DNA of 64,000 nt, taken from positions 496,001 through 560,000 of the forward strand of contig JAZAYU010000221.1 in NCBI GenBank assembly GCA_038501625.1, in the 5' to 3' direction. How positions within the stretch are numbered: position 1 is the stretch's first letter; each line of letters opens with the position of its first letter. The translations under genes and the position numbers were made by a program. Shown here one piece after another: positions 45,680 through 58,826 of this stretch. The stretch is from Corbicula japonica. Its lineage: Eukaryota > Mollusca > Bivalvia > Venerida > Cyrenidae. Below the pieces are notes generated by a model, which saw nothing but the letters and a program-made list of their open reading frames with translations, was not told where the DNA came from and did no database searches.

Positions 45680-48600
45680 TGTTCTGCCCCATTTTGACAT
45701 ATGTAAACTGAAGATAATATATGTCCCTACTTGTCTGGGCTTTCTTCAGCGGGTTTGTGTGGGATCATCCTGTACCGGTATATGTCTGTAGACAATCGCT
45801 GGACCGCCATCCCATTATATTTCACCCTAAAACCAATAGGGAAAATAGCCGATGATAGTTAAAGAGGATTGTTGTAGTTTCTGATTTCACAATGTTATGA
45901 AATTTACTTAAGCACCGCTTGCATATTTATGTTTTAAATTTTAGTTGTTTTTTTTTGTTTTCATGGAATGGAAAAACGCGTAATATGTTTTCAATGGAGA
46001 GATGTTCTTCCTTAATTAATACTTCTCGAAGCTAAAGTCAATTTAAAAAACATTAAGCAGGCATTGAAAATTATAAATCGTTATTTTTGTATTGAAAAAG
46101 TTTAGACTTGACATCTCCAGTGCATATTGGTTCTTTCATTTGTCTATCAATAGCCTAAAATTATGTTTACATTATGTACAAAAGAAGAAAGCCCATATTA
46201 TTTTGCATAATGTTGTAATATGTGTATACTTTTTAAAGAAATCAAAAAAATGGGATGCGTTCTTCATGTAACTTATATTAAATTCCATCATCGACACAAT
46301 AGATAATAAAACAGATGAAAAGGGAAATTTGAAAGCAAAAAGAGAAATTTGAAAACCAAAGTGGAAAATAGAAATTTGTAACCCAAAAGGAAAATAAAAA
46401 ATGGAAGCCAAAAGGGAAATTTGATAGCCAAAATGGAAAAGGGAAATTCGAAAACAAAAAGGGAAAATGAAAATTTGAAAGCCAAAAGGGAACTTTGAAA
46501 GTCAAAAGGAAAAGGGAATATGCGAATGCCGAAATGAATTTTGAAAGTGGACAGACGGACGACAGATGATACCATGAACTTCCCTGACAGTTTACTTGAG
46601 GCGCAGATGAGTTAAAAATAACAGTTTACCTTTCGTTGAGATCATCGTCCTCGCCGCCCCAACCAAAGTAAATGTTGGAACATCCGTTTATTCCTTGGAA
46701 ATGTTTTTTTGTAAACGCAGATACACCGCCAAAAAACGAGTGATATGGCAATCTGTAATGCGAAATTTTTTTTCCTAACCAACGGATACTTGACGTAATG
46801 TATGTTTTTTGTTTCTTAACAGAACTTCCTTAATCTAGTAAAAGGCATCTAACATAAAGCAGAGGGGAAGCCGGACGACCTAGGAGACAATTTTGCTGCT
46901 CAGCCAGGTCCTTGTAATGCGAAATCGGCATTCTATGTTATATTAAAATGTGCTTTTGTTATTGTCAACATTATGGATACTTATAAGTTTTGAGTACTGT
47001 TAATCACTAGGTAAGAAAAAAGAAAATGTTTGCATGCGACTTTGTAATATAATGCAATTAAAACACTAAATAAATAACTTAATGTATCAATGTAAGAAAT
47101 GATTTGATAGGTAATGCAGAATACATATTGAAATTTTGTAACTTAAAGAGGAAATGCATTAATTGGTTATGCATTAATCATGTTAATTGATTAACAATAC
47201 AGATTAAGGTGTGTGCTGTAACCATGTACAAAAAAGAAAATGGATGGTAACATTTTTAATTGTTTTTTTGGAATAAACACAATGATACTTAGTTTGAAAT
47301 AACCTGTTATTAAGTGTAATTTTGAAACCATTAACGAAACTTTATAGAAGTTGCTATCTGTATGTTAAAATATATGTTAAGTATTGCACATCTGTTGTAA
47401 ATATGAAACATTAGAACACGACAAACATAATACACATGTATTATGATTATCTGATATTTAATCTTTACGCTCTGCCTGTTAAATCTCATAAACCAGCAAA
47501 ATATACAAAGGGCAATGATATTTCTTTGGATTGTCATAAATAATTTAGATGCAAATCAATCCGCAGGTAATACTCTGATGGTAAATATTGATAACTGTTA
47601 TTGAATATTGCAGGCTATAGGTCCACCAAGCTAAATTGGCGATGTTTACAATTATTTATAGAATTTAAACACGGGTTAAGGCAAATTTACGCGTTAAATG
47701 TACTAGTTTGCCTTTTTTTTATGTCACATCGCCCTGATAGCTCAGTGGTTAACGCGTTCGGCTGCCATAGAACTTACTTTTTCCGACACGGGTTCGATTC
47801 ACTCCGACACACGGCTTTTAATGAAATATTTAAGATAAATATTTGTTTAAGTTTTACTGCAGTCATTTCAAAGTATTATGTATTTTGCTTCAGTTAATAT
47901 TATCGCAGAAATAAATATTGTGTAAAAAATATTCAAAAAATGTAAAGAAAAAACATGTTTCGAACCTACAACCTATAACAGCGTTGCTACCATTGCATAA
48001 TTAAAGTGTTTAATTGAATTCGTCTTAGACCACTCGGCTAATGGGACAAATATTGGGTGCTTTACGCTTTGTATTAAACAACGATTAAAATATTATTTCA
48101 TTGTTGACATGTAACCTCAATTTAAACACGATAATGTAAACATTGCCAAATTACCGTTGTCTAATAGTAGGTTTGATTGAGCTTGTGTATGATCAAACAT
48201 GAAATGCACACTATTGCAAACGTCGCCAAATTGTAATAATAATATTAATTGTTATTGATTTTGAACATTGTAAGAGAAATGCGATATTTTATTAATGCAT
48301 TAACTGCATTTAATAAAGTATATTTTGCTCTCCATTCAAACTCTTGGTGTCTGCCTTTTGTAGGAACTGCTCTGTTGTTCTTAGTTTTATAATGTGCTCC
48401 GCTGTAAGTGGTATTACTTATAAATGAATTTAAACCAATATCAAAACAAATTACCCTTTACTCCATAAATACGGGGATTATCGCACTTGCGAACAGTGTA
48501 AATCCAGATCAGCCGGCACATCCGTGTTGCCTGGATGTATTCTGTTCGCTTCTTGGTCAAATATAACCAAATAAATCCAAAAACGTTATGAATAGAGAAC

Positions 48601-51600
48601 AGTGTAGATCAAGAATATGCTAGCTAATTTGGATCTACTCTGTTCGCTCGTGGATGACAGCCATATCCCCCTAAGGCAAGCGTTAATATGAAAACTTGTT
48701 TGCTTTTTACTAATTACTTGTATTGATGTTTATTCATGGCGACAGCAAGATGTTGCGGACTGTGATCACAGGTGTAACTGATTCTATCATCCTCAGGCAA
48801 TTGATCTACATCATGGAATATAAAACATCCAATGTCCTCTTCCTTCAAAGCTTCCACAAAGCCTATGTTCATCAGTAAAGCTCGGTTGAATCTCATGTTT
48901 GGTGGCTGTGGAAAAGATTGAACATAAAATATATGATGGAAAGATTGGAAATTATTGCAAGTTAAATAATTTATGGAAAGGTTTAAACGATTTCAAGTTA
49001 AATTAATCATGTAAAGGTTTAATAAGACTGTATGATAAATAAATCGTGGAAAATTTGGAAATGATTGCAACGTAAAAAACAACATTGAAACGATTGAAAA
49101 TAATGCTAAATAAATCATGGAAAGGTTAGGAAAGATTGAATGTAAAGTAAATCATGGAAATTATTGCAATTTAAATAAATCATGGAAAGGTTGGGAAAAT
49201 TGATCGTTTAATAAATCGTGGAAAATTTACAATATAAATAATCTTTTCAAAAGTTGGCTAAAATATTAAAAGCATATTTAATATAGAAACAGATTTCAGT
49301 CATATGATTTATTTAAAAAAAATATTATAAACAAACTTTCCATTGTTACACATTTAAATTATTTTTCACTTAGATCTTGAATGAAGTTGAAAACTCACTA
49401 ACAGTCTTCTGTTGTAAATGTTAGTTGTACAAAAGTCAAGCAATGATTTATAGATAAGTAAATAACACACATAGTGATTTTTGGGGCAAAGACAACGTTG
49501 TTATAAAAGACATGTCCGGAATACGGATTTCAATGTAACAGAATGAAATACATTTTGATGTTCGTGCCATCCTTGTACGCATGCGCAAACATCTTTTTCT
49601 GTTGAAATTTGCTTGTTATAGTTACCATTTCTACTACATATATTGCGTAATTGAGATTCTGATGCTGTAGGAATGGATGCATGTGCCTCAGGAATATTTT
49701 AAGATGCTCTTCGCGGTCTCTGTAAGGAATAATGATAGCGAGATTTTCCTTCGCAACACATGTATGTGGTGTGTAGCGTCCTCCGGGTTTAACATTGGTA
49801 TTTCTTTTCTCAACGGATTCCCACGTGTCGTTCTCCAAACTAACATTGAGACGCCCGACTGAAACCACAAGAATGGTGTGCCCAAGGTTATAAATCTGAG
49901 CATGGAAACCAGTCTCAAATCTCAAGCATCTGATTAATCAATCAATTACTTGAGATTTGAGACTGGTTTCCATACTCAGCTTTATAACCTTCAGCCCTTG
50001 TCACAAATGATTATACATTTTATAATAAATTCCGATATTAAACAATCAATTTTCACGTATTTTTTACAGTTCATGAAATATCTGACCAGAAAATTCATAT
50101 TGCACTTATTGGAGAATACACATGTATTTAGAACGGAATGTGAAAAAGCATTAACACATGTAGACCCATGGTCGGTATCCATGCTCAAACCTAAACTCTC
50201 AATCAGTGAGAGATCTTAGCGATTCGACTGCACCACTAGACGAGGCGGCCATGAAAGTGTGACTATTTAGTCTACAAAATTCATCTAAATGTTAGACTCA
50301 AAGCTATAACAATTAACCACTTAATTGGTTAGATAATGATACGGAAATTGGAGACAATCTTTTATTACATTGGATATATCATATCCTATGCAAAAACGAA
50401 ACAATGAATTTATTATGCAAAACTTTTAACACGGTATTATAAACTCAATACCGGTGAATGATTTTTCCTTACTAAAGATACAGTTACATGACTCAATCAG
50501 ATGTTGGTTTAACACATTAAATAACTACACTTTATCCCGAAGACACTGAGGCTTGCGGCCTGTGTTTTAGACATCTTAAAAGTGGCTTGTCAATTACCTC
50601 TTGTTGTTTTATTTACTAGCGACTTATCACTGCCGTTGTTTAAACTGCGACTTATCACTGCTGATATTTAACTTGCGACTTATCACTGCTGATATTTAAC
50701 TTGCGACTTATCACCGCTGATATTTAACTTGCAACTTATCACTGCTGTTGTTTAACTTGCGCTTTATCACTGCTGTTGTTTCACTTGCGACTTATCACTG
50801 CTGATATTTAACTTGCGACTTATCAATGCTGTTATTTAACTTGCGACTTATCACTGCTGTTGTTTAACTTGCGAGTTATCACTGCTGTTGTTTAACTTGC
50901 GACTTATCACTGCTGATATTTTACTTGCGACTTATCAAAGCTGTTATTTAACTTGCGACTTATCACTATTGTTGTTTAACTTGCGAGTTATCACTGCTGT
51001 TGTTTAACTTGCGACTTTTCCCTGTTGCTGTTTAACTTAAGACTTATCACTGTTGTTGTTTAACTTGCGACCTTTAATCACTGTTGTTGTTTAACTTGCG
51101 ACGTATCACTATTGTTGTTTAACTTGCGACTTACCACTTTCTGCTTGTAACTTGTAACCTATTACTTTGGAGTAGGGTGAATTCAATTGGGGCAAATCTA
51201 GAAGTTTGCAGGTGAGCTGTGAAGCGGATATTCTGACATGGCCAGTTGATATTCGGACATGGCAGTGACACAGCCATATTGAATAAGTGTTACGCGTGAA
51301 TGAACGAACGAATGAACGAACGAACGAACGAACGAACGAACGAACGAAAACTATGTGTCTTGTTTTATATATCCTATATGTAGTATAATTTAATAACTGA
51401 ATGCTGTTCTTTATTGTTGATAAAAATATAGTATTGTTGAATAGCTCTGGAGTTTCGGGTAAGGACTTATGCAATAGTGATTTGAACATAAATGCCATAT
51501 TCATAATAATGCTTTGTGTGTTATATTACATGTTGTTAATTAAATTATATATTAATGAATGGGGTAACCCGTGAAGAGGCCTGAAATATGAAAAAGGGTT

Positions 51601-52725
51601 ACATCAACTGGCCCCTGCCAACTCCTTATAAACAGAATTAGTTTGCTTGTAGTTAACTACATCTGGTCAGTGCATATATAATGCCATTCCTATTTAAATA
51701 TACGTGTATTGCCATTACAAATTATTCGGATATAAAATTACTTCATGCGTTACCGTATCATTTATATCCCATATAAAGAAAATTTATTCTTTTTCAACAA
51801 GGAAGCTAAAGGATATACATATATTTGTTCACGAATGACTGATATAATTCAAAGCTTCATAAAGCTTTATTGCCAAATCTTGGGTTGAGTGCAAATCAGC
51901 TGTAACTTCCTTCATTATTTATATAAAGTCACAACTGTTTTGCACTCAGCCCAAGAACTGGGGAAATGTTTAGAGAGAAATTAGAGTTACCGACTTGCAT
52001 ACTGGCAAAACAATCGACTTAAGTAGGGAAATTGTTGGGTTGTTTGTTCCTCTGTCGCCTAATATAATATTAGATGAAAAAGGGATTTTGAATGCCAACG
52101 AACATGAAAAATGAAAATATTGAAGGTTCGGTTTGATTGAGCGTGTTCATGGGCAGTAATGGAAATCGATATTACTGCCCACGCCGCCTTGCCCCGGGGT
52201 GAGCACAACTAAATTTTTATACCAATAAATAGTATAACAAAAAAGGTGCAATGCCAATATCTTTCAAAGTTTCGATGTAGCATCTTGGTTGTCATTGTCG
52301 CCAAATATTACATGAACGTGTGGACAGTGAACACAAACTCAAACAAGATTAAGTACAGCGTTTCGTATTCCGGAAGTAGGATACAGTGTTATATCGAGCT
52401 ATGAAAATTATAACAAAGGATGAACTGGATTTAAGAGACATGTAGTACAGCCAATGAATTTGATTAATAAGGTACAGACTACATGTATCCGGATCTATTC
52501 CCAAAATATTGTTCACTTACCGAAGGTTACAGAAGTACTGGAACATGGCTCTAACGGCTTGTAGGTCATCGTATGTACGGTTTGTTTAAGGGTTGGAACA
52601 CTCCTTGTAGCCGGATTCTTGATTTCAACATTAATATTTCCTTGGTTGTAAATTACAAAACTAATCCAAAATATAGTAACCAAGACAACGAGAATGTAGA
52701 AAACAATTCTGGTGTTAAGTGGCAT
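45105..52725 (-). CDS. B4GALT: Beta-1,4-galactosyltransferase family (GT7), copy B
   Basis: Exons, minus strand: 52725-52521, 49858-49626, 48905-48718, 46752-46630, 45826-45731, 45276-45105; 1017 nt, 338 aa, all junctions in phase. Exons 1, 2, 3 and 5 give the same protein as copy A. Three residues differ: Gly217 (Asp in A, so the usual FGG is intact here), His293 (Gln in A) and Val331 (Asp in A). Catalytic [11 protein letters not shown] and MIPH are intact. An extra decayed exon 5 lies between exons 5 and 6 and must be skipped to keep the frame. No stop or frameshift is seen in the six-exon chain, so the gene may be functional. Confidence 0.92.
45418..45461. repeat. (GACA/GGAC)n microsatellite, distal block
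   Basis: Tetranucleotide tract flanking the extra exon 5 on its gene-strand 3' side. Confidence 0.95.
45513..45606 (-). pseudogene. Extra, decayed copy of GT7 exon 5
   Basis: 94 bp against 96 bp for the good exon at 45731-45826. Acceptor (tggatttag) and donor (gtaggg) are still present. The metal-binding Met is Thr (KTIPH for RMIPH), and the 2-bp loss puts the downstream frame out of phase. It sits between two GACA blocks; copy A has only one exon 5 and one block. Confidence 0.85.
45614..45680. repeat. (CAGA)n microsatellite between the two exon 5 copies
   Basis: Sixteen or so nearly pure tetramers. Their gene-strand complement (CTGT/TCTG) forms the polypyrimidine tract of the extra exon's acceptor. 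Confidence 0.95.
46085..46540. repeat. Expanded ~20-bp repeat and extra sequence in GT7 intron 4
   Basis: gggaaatttgaaagcaaaaa-type units repeat more often than in copy A. The first ~225 bp have no equivalent there. Confidence 0.6.
47731..47815 (+). repeat. tRNA-like sequence, copy B
   Basis: A box tagctcagtggttaacgc and B box gggttcgattc, unchanged from 14721-14805. Confidence 0.45.
47953..48047 (-). repeat. tRNA-like sequence, Leu/Ser type, copy B
   Basis: Equivalent to 14950-15041 with a few substitutions. Confidence 0.4.
49878..49998. mobile_element. MITE family 1 at GT7 exon 2 acceptor, copy B
   Basis: Same position relative to exon 2 as in copy A, so the insertion predates the A/B split. 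Confidence 0.8.
50610..51135. repeat. ~28-bp minisatellite, copy B
   Basis: Same unit as 17612-18135 with substitutions in several units (gcgctttatc, tttcacttgc). Confidence 0.95.
51301..51348. repeat. (GAAC)n microsatellite, copy B
   Basis: About 12 units; one gaat variant. On the minus strand it reads as a SFVRSFVR run, which is not a gene. Confidence 0.95.
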
Positions 52726-52883
52726 CACACTTAATGGTTCATCTGCAAAGCAACGTACAATGGGCCAATCACATGATGATCAATGTTCTGGACAAGAAAG
52801 AAACAATATTTTGTTTTTGGCATTTGGAGGTTATTGCAATTTTATGCTGTCGATGAAACATGTAGAGCTGCCAAACAAAGTGA

Positions 52884-54189
52884 ATATGGGGTGCGTCACG
52901 GGAAAAGGTACCTTCGGAAAGTTGACGTCAATCCTTGAAATGACGTCATAAAGTTAAGCAGACGACATTTATTATGCAATTCGCGGTAGAATACCATTTT
53001 ATTGACAAAATGTTTTATATAGTTATTTGGTTTCTTGACAGGGAATGTGAGGATATATTGCCGGTCTGGTTGTCATATTACCCGAGCCGCAGGCGAGGGA
53101 TAATATGACATCCAGACCGGCAATATATCCTCACATACCCTTTCAAGAAACCAAATAATTGTTTTATTATACTGCAAAGATTTTTCAAACAAAAATAATT
53201 AAAAAAAAACATCGATTTTTTCATTTATTTCGCTTATTAAATGCCGAACGGCTTAATTCCCCGCTGAGAACCTCAATAATTACATGTCTGACGTCATTAA
53301 TTTACCTGCATGACGTCACTTCTGTAGAAATTGAATAGACTATCGATTTGATATTTATTTACAAAATTTGAAAATAATCTGATTATCCAATCAAATTCAA
53401 GGAAATTTCTTTGCAGTATAATAAAACAAATTATTATACTGCAAAGAAATTTGCTTGAATTTGATTGGATAAATTGACGTTGATGTATATTCGTATTTAC
53501 GGCTCGGACGTAGATATGAACGCACGTGCCTTAATTTCCCCCTCTGGCCTCCCACCTTTTTGTTGTCGTCCGCCATTTTGTTTTTAATTTCCGGAAAAAT
53601 GCATAATTTAAAGCCTATCTTGTAAATTATAAAGCGGTATGTTTAGGGAGTACTAAAATTGTTACAGAAAATATTTGTGTTATGTTTTTAACGTTGAAAA
53701 CGATAAGATTATTCTCAAATTTTGTAAATAAATATAAAATCGATTATCCATTCAAGTTCTATAGAAGTGACGTCATGCAGGTAAATTAATGACGTCAGAC
53801 ATGTAATTATTGAGGTTCTCAGAGGGGAATTAAGCCGTTCGGCATTAAATAAGCGAAATAAATGAAAAAGCGATATTTTCTAATTATTTTTGTCTGAAAA
53901 AGTCTTTACAGTAGATCTATAATAAAACAATTATTTGGTTCCTTAAAAGGGTATGTGAGGATATATTGACGGTCTGGGTGTCATATTATCCCTCGCCTGC
54001 GGCTCGGGTAATATGACACCCAGACCGGCAATATATCCTCACATTCCCTGTCAAGAAACCAAATAACTATATAATGACTTTTAGTTACGAGAAAATAATA
54101 TATTATTGTTAGTTCTTTCTAAATATAATAACAACTTAAATGTCACAAAATAGGACAGAAGGTACCTTTTCCCGTGGCGTGCCCCACAT
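52884..54189. mobile_element. MITE family 2 split by foldback, copy B
   Basis: Outer ends tatggggtgcgtcacggg and cgtggcgtgccccacat. TGACGTCA octamers at 52923-52930 and 52941-52948, about 200 bp 5' of the GT7 start codon. Confidence 0.8.
53020..54069. mobile_element. Foldback element with an arm deletion, copy B
   Basis: Same ends as 20041-21315, but about 231 bp of the left inner arm (equivalent to 20405-20635) is missing. The right arm is whole, so the hairpin now has a large single-sided loop. Confidence 0.85.
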
Positions 54190-54754
54190 CGAAAACTGCA
54201 TCACTTCCCTCAACCAAATAAAAGAGAAAACGTAAGTAATTAATTTCACAGGAACAAAAATTACAAAACCAGTTATTATCCTAATATCGACAATACAAAA
54301 TAGTTAAGGTTAATCTACATACAGTTGCTGTAAAAACCAATAAGAGGAATAAAATGTGATTTAATACTATAATAAATAAATAATCGTAAAACTCACAAAC
54401 TAAATATCATCCTTTAACTAACAAGTTGAATTTAATGAACTTAGTTGTATTGAGCAGTCGACCGCGCAGTTGAACAATAAATAGTGTATGGTGTAATCAT
54501 GCACCAGCTATTAGGCCTATATGGTTAAAATACCCATGATTTGTCATCAATCAATATACATGTAAACAGCTTTAAAACATCATTAAAAGTAAGTAGCATT
54601 TAATTGGTAGCGCTTGCATTATCAAAGACTTTTTGTTTTTCAGTGCTACTAATAATCTGAACAATCTTTTAGATATGCGAAAATGTTGCCGGTTAAATAT
54701 GTATATTGGGAGTGTTAAAAGGCTACGAACTGATTAATCTTTTTGTTGAAATAA

Positions 54755-55372
54755 TGACTGAACTGAGAATCTGCAAAGTGACAAGAAGAGCCAATCTGAA
54801 CTCATCGGACAGTGTCTACACACCATCTCTCTGATGTACGTAGGGACGCGCCATCTTGGATTTTGGGACTACTTTTAGCAACAAGATGGCGGCCCCCATG
54901 GTCATTCTCAAATATTTTCTATTTTTTTAACATAATTGTTGCTGTTTTAATGTAACTTGAGCTTTTAATCTCTGCAATGAAACTTGAACGCATTGTTCAA
55001 ACGGCGCCATGTTTGTTTACTATCCGAAAGAACTATATTTTAGCGTAGGCGTTTTGGGTTAGACATATCCTTCCACCAGATACATCCGAGGCACGATCGC
55101 CGATTAGGCGGAATTGGCCGAGTAGTTCCGATTGAAGAAGAGCGTGTACGTGTGGGAGGGGGGGGGGAGGGGGGGGGGGCTAGCGTTTGCTATATTTTGT
55201 TAACAAGCTAGCTCAGTGGAAGTTAAACATAATTTTAACTTGTCTTGAGAAAAGGTTTTGGAAACCACTCAGGCAAAATTTTATTTTGGTCTATAAACAA
55301 TTCAAATGACATTTTAAAGAAGCTGAAATCGAATAATTTTCAGGCGTTCTGTTTATCTACTTTTGATTTCCC
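54755..55372. other. Copy-B-only insert of about 0.62 kb
   Basis: Interrupts ttgttgaatatatacttctc of copy A (21990-22010). Contains catcttggattttgggac near an inverted caagatggcgg, and a G-rich run at 55156-55180. No terminal repeats or frame recognised. Confidence 0.6.
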
Positions 55373-55541
55373 TTCTTTATATACTTCTCTCCCTCATAAT
55401 TTAATAAGACATTAACTTACCAGTCTCTCAAGAAAAGTTTGCTAGAGAAAAGAAAACATTTATTGCTTGTAATGAACATAGAGCATTTTTACAGATGGTT
55501 CTTATGACAATTATACTTAATGGACCTGACAAGACCTTATC

Positions 55542-56232
55542 GAGGAGCTCACATTTTTATTGGATAATATTTATGTGAGATTTGGTAACTCTTTTTATAA
55601 ACAAGTAATAGGCATTCCAATGCGTACTAATTGTGCACCCCTTGTTGCTGATCTGTTTTTATACTGTTATGAAAGAGATTTAATGTATCTCTCTCTACTG
55701 CACATCAGAATGACATTGTTACATCCTTTAACAACACTTCGAGGTACCTTGATACAATGTAATTTGTTGAATATACATAATAACCATTTTCTATCTCTGG
55801 TTAATACAACTTTATCATAATGAACGAAAAATTAATAAAGCAAACACTTCAGATAAGCAAGCAAACTTTCTTGATCTTAATCTTTTTTATAGAAAATGTA
55901 TACGTCACTACTTAAATATATGATAATAGAGATGATTTTTAATTACAAAACAGTGAATTTTCCGTTTTTAGACGACTATGTCGGCAACATCTTACGGGGT
56001 TAATATCTCACAGCTTGTTCGCTTTGTAGAGCTTGCAATGGTGTTAATGATTTTAATCAACGTAATGCTTGCATTACTTATAAAACAAGGTTATCAGTAT
56101 CACAAATTAAGGAAAACCTTTTGCAAGTTTTATCGCCGATACTCAGATTTATTAAAAAATACAGGTGCAGTTTAAAATCACTATTGCAGCAAGGTATTTC
56201 ACAGCCAGTTATTTATGGAGATTTGAATAATA
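55542..56232 (+). pseudogene. Decayed Penelope-like reverse transcriptase, copy B
   Basis: Same relic as 22161-22845, with FLLDNIYVRFGNSFYKQ and GIPMRTNCAP readable and frameshifts at slightly different places (for example ggggttaatatc against gggttaatatc). Its 3' side runs without break into sequence that in copy A lies beyond the LTR and hAT-like inserts. Confidence 0.8.
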
Positions 56233-56601
56233 CGTTAGAAAATAAAAGGCAATGTTAATCTCTCCCGGTTATTCGTAAAACCATTTGTAGATTCAAAACG
56301 AAAGGTTGCCAACATGAAATTCTATAGCGCTGTGCAGGCCTGGTGATTAATCCGTCTACAGTTGATCATTGTCAGCTTACCTCTTTGGTTGCACGACGGT
56401 GACAGGGGTCACAGACGCCTGTATAGGGGTCATTTTCTGGCCAGTGTGTCAGTAGAGCTATATAGGCTTAACAGAGCTACACTGTCAAGTTTTGTCATTT
56501 TCAGTTAATTAACGGGCGATCTTTGTCACGAAATGCAACTACCATCACTCGGAACAAGAAATATCCCCGTTTTCAAAAAAAGTGAAATATGCATATCAGG
56601 G

Positions 56602-56742
56602 ATGGCCACATCCAGCAGACACAGCCTCCCCACACAGCCAAACAGTAGAGAGGAAAAGAGAACATGGTATTACAATAATCAATTTCAATATGGACGCCAC
56701 AAACAATTAACGAAAGTGAGAACCCGAGGGGTTACCATATTT
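56602..56742 (+). repeat. Dispersed repeat R1, partial
   Basis: gatggccacatccagcagac through acgccacaaacaattaacg to gaacccgaggggtta; lacks the 3' third. Confidence 0.65.
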
Positions 56743-58135
56743 CTCAATATCCTAAATTATCTTGATTTTAATTTACGGCTACATTAGATATTTATGATAA
56801 GTAAAACCAGCTTTGCTGGTAGATAAAAACATTATGTTACTGTGTTACTCTTACTAACATCTCCGTTATTCGAAAGAAAATAAAACTTCGAAACCCAGTA
56901 ACGTTGGCTGACTTCCGGTAAATTTGTTAGGATAACGTGTTTGCACTTTAGGATATATTTCCAACTTTTTAAAATTTGATATTGGCGTTGTCTGTGATAT
57001 GCAGGATTTATATTATCTGACCCCCTGTCAAAATTCTATATATTTTGTTTAGTTCAGCTAATTGTTTAACCGTTTAGGACACCCATTCTTTTATCTGGGG
57101 ACCATAAGCCGCTGGACATGGAATGGCATTAATCTGAAAATACTGCATTGAAGATTTTCACCGCTATATGCATACCATCGTTTGGGATGAATCGAAATTG
57201 TTCTGTTTTTATTGGTGTAAATATTGAGTTGCGCTCAACCCGGGGCTAGACGACGTGGGCAGTAATATGCATTTCCATTACTGCCCTTAAACAGGCTCAG
57301 TTAATTTATATTAAATGTCTTGTTCGGTGGCTTTCAAAGTTCCTTTTTCATCTATTTTAATGGACAATTTATTCAATAGATATAGTGATTTGAAAGTGAA
57401 ATGAAGGTGTCATATCCCTTTGAATATTTGAATGGCAGTTGAATAAAATATTTATGAATTACGTTCAAATTCGTTGTTCAGTCTCTTCACTTTCTATACC
57501 GCGGGGACTGGTACACATATTGGTGATCGGAAGTTCTATTCTTCTACATATATGCTGATAATGATCCTTCTAAGTGAATTTGTGGGTTAGTCACCTGAAA
57601 AGGGTAGTAGGATCAAACAATTTTTAATCAGTCATTGCGAGAAAAAAAAACAACGGTGTATTTCAAGCTTATTCTTTGGCTAAAGCTTTTTTGTAAAATG
57701 AGATTCGGGTCACTTGCCCGCCAGATACTTGCCTTCACAATGTTCGGACAGTAACTTAGCTTTACATGTAAGGCCGATAATTAACCTTCATACTGTTAAA
57801 CCGGATACTAACCCTCTTAATATCCGACCGGTTACTTCTCTTCTTAATAGTAGTCGGGTAACTTGCGTTCTTAACTTTAGGCCCGTCATGCACCTATATA
57901 ATGTAATGCAAGTGTGTACCTCTATAATTAACTAGATGGGTGTTCAGTTGAACACTTGTGTCGCCCTCTGGTGCTATGTCGGAATTAAAATGCAAGTACA
58001 AAAAGGGACATAACTCCACCTTGACCTAAAGAACTTAAAATTATCACGGGCATGTTGTCATGGGACGATTTTAATCAGATTGAGGCCAATGGACACGCTT
58101 AAAAAATTAAAACAAGTTATTAGTCATGCTTATGG

Positions 58136-58466
58136 AATTCCGTTAGGGCCATCGCCTATTAATGAAATATTCCGAAACGCGAAAACACGAAATCCCGAAA
58201 GTACGATGACGAACACGCGAAAGTACGATGACGAAAACGCGAAAGTACGATGACGAAAACGCGAAAGTACGATGACGAAAACGCGAAAGTACGATGACAA
58301 AGCGCGAAAACTCGAAATCACGAAAGTGCGATGACGAAAACGCGAAAGTACGATGTCGAAAACACGAGAACACGATGACGAAGACACGAAAACACGAAAA
58401 TGATAATGATAAAATTTCGCGTTTTCAACATCGTACTTCCGCGATTTCGTGTTTTCGCGTTTTCGT
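58136..58466. mobile_element. 22-bp-repeat foldback, copy B, right end lost
   Basis: Left end as at 26821. About nine gaaaacgcgaaagtacgatg-type units, some mutated to acacgaaaacacga. Only a short reversed part (cgtacttccgcgatttcgtg) remains before single-copy DNA. Confidence 0.75.
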
Positions 58467-58745
58467 TGATTACTTCTTTTTATATGTGTTTACATAATAA
58501 TCAAGTTTTACAAGGGTTGGGTGGGATTTATTATATAATTATATATAACGTTGGATTATTTTAACTTGATCTACCACTGACCTGAACTGTTTTCCTAAAC
58601 AAAAAACTGGGACTGAGTCACAGGCCATTAACGTAACCTATTCTGTGTTCACTCAGTAAACAGTAAATAAGCCACAAGGGTTCTTTTGTTGAAGGCCTAT
58701 CCAGGAGTTTAACTGCAACTTAATACCAAACAGAACCGGGGAGGA

Positions 58746-58826
58746 GAGTCTCGATCCGCTGCCGGGTTAGAACCCGGAACCTCTCGCATTCCAAACAGAC
58801 ATCAAACTGCGTCACTAAAGGGTTAA
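58746..58826 (-). repeat. tRNA-like sequence, copy B
   Basis: T-arm ccgggttctaacccggc has a perfect stem; otherwise as 27848-27925. Confidence 0.45.

Noticed and set aside
45369..45791. Frames rich in RQTD or CLSV repeats
   Set aside because: GACA microsatellite read-through; the only real coding parts are the exon 5 copies on the minus strand.
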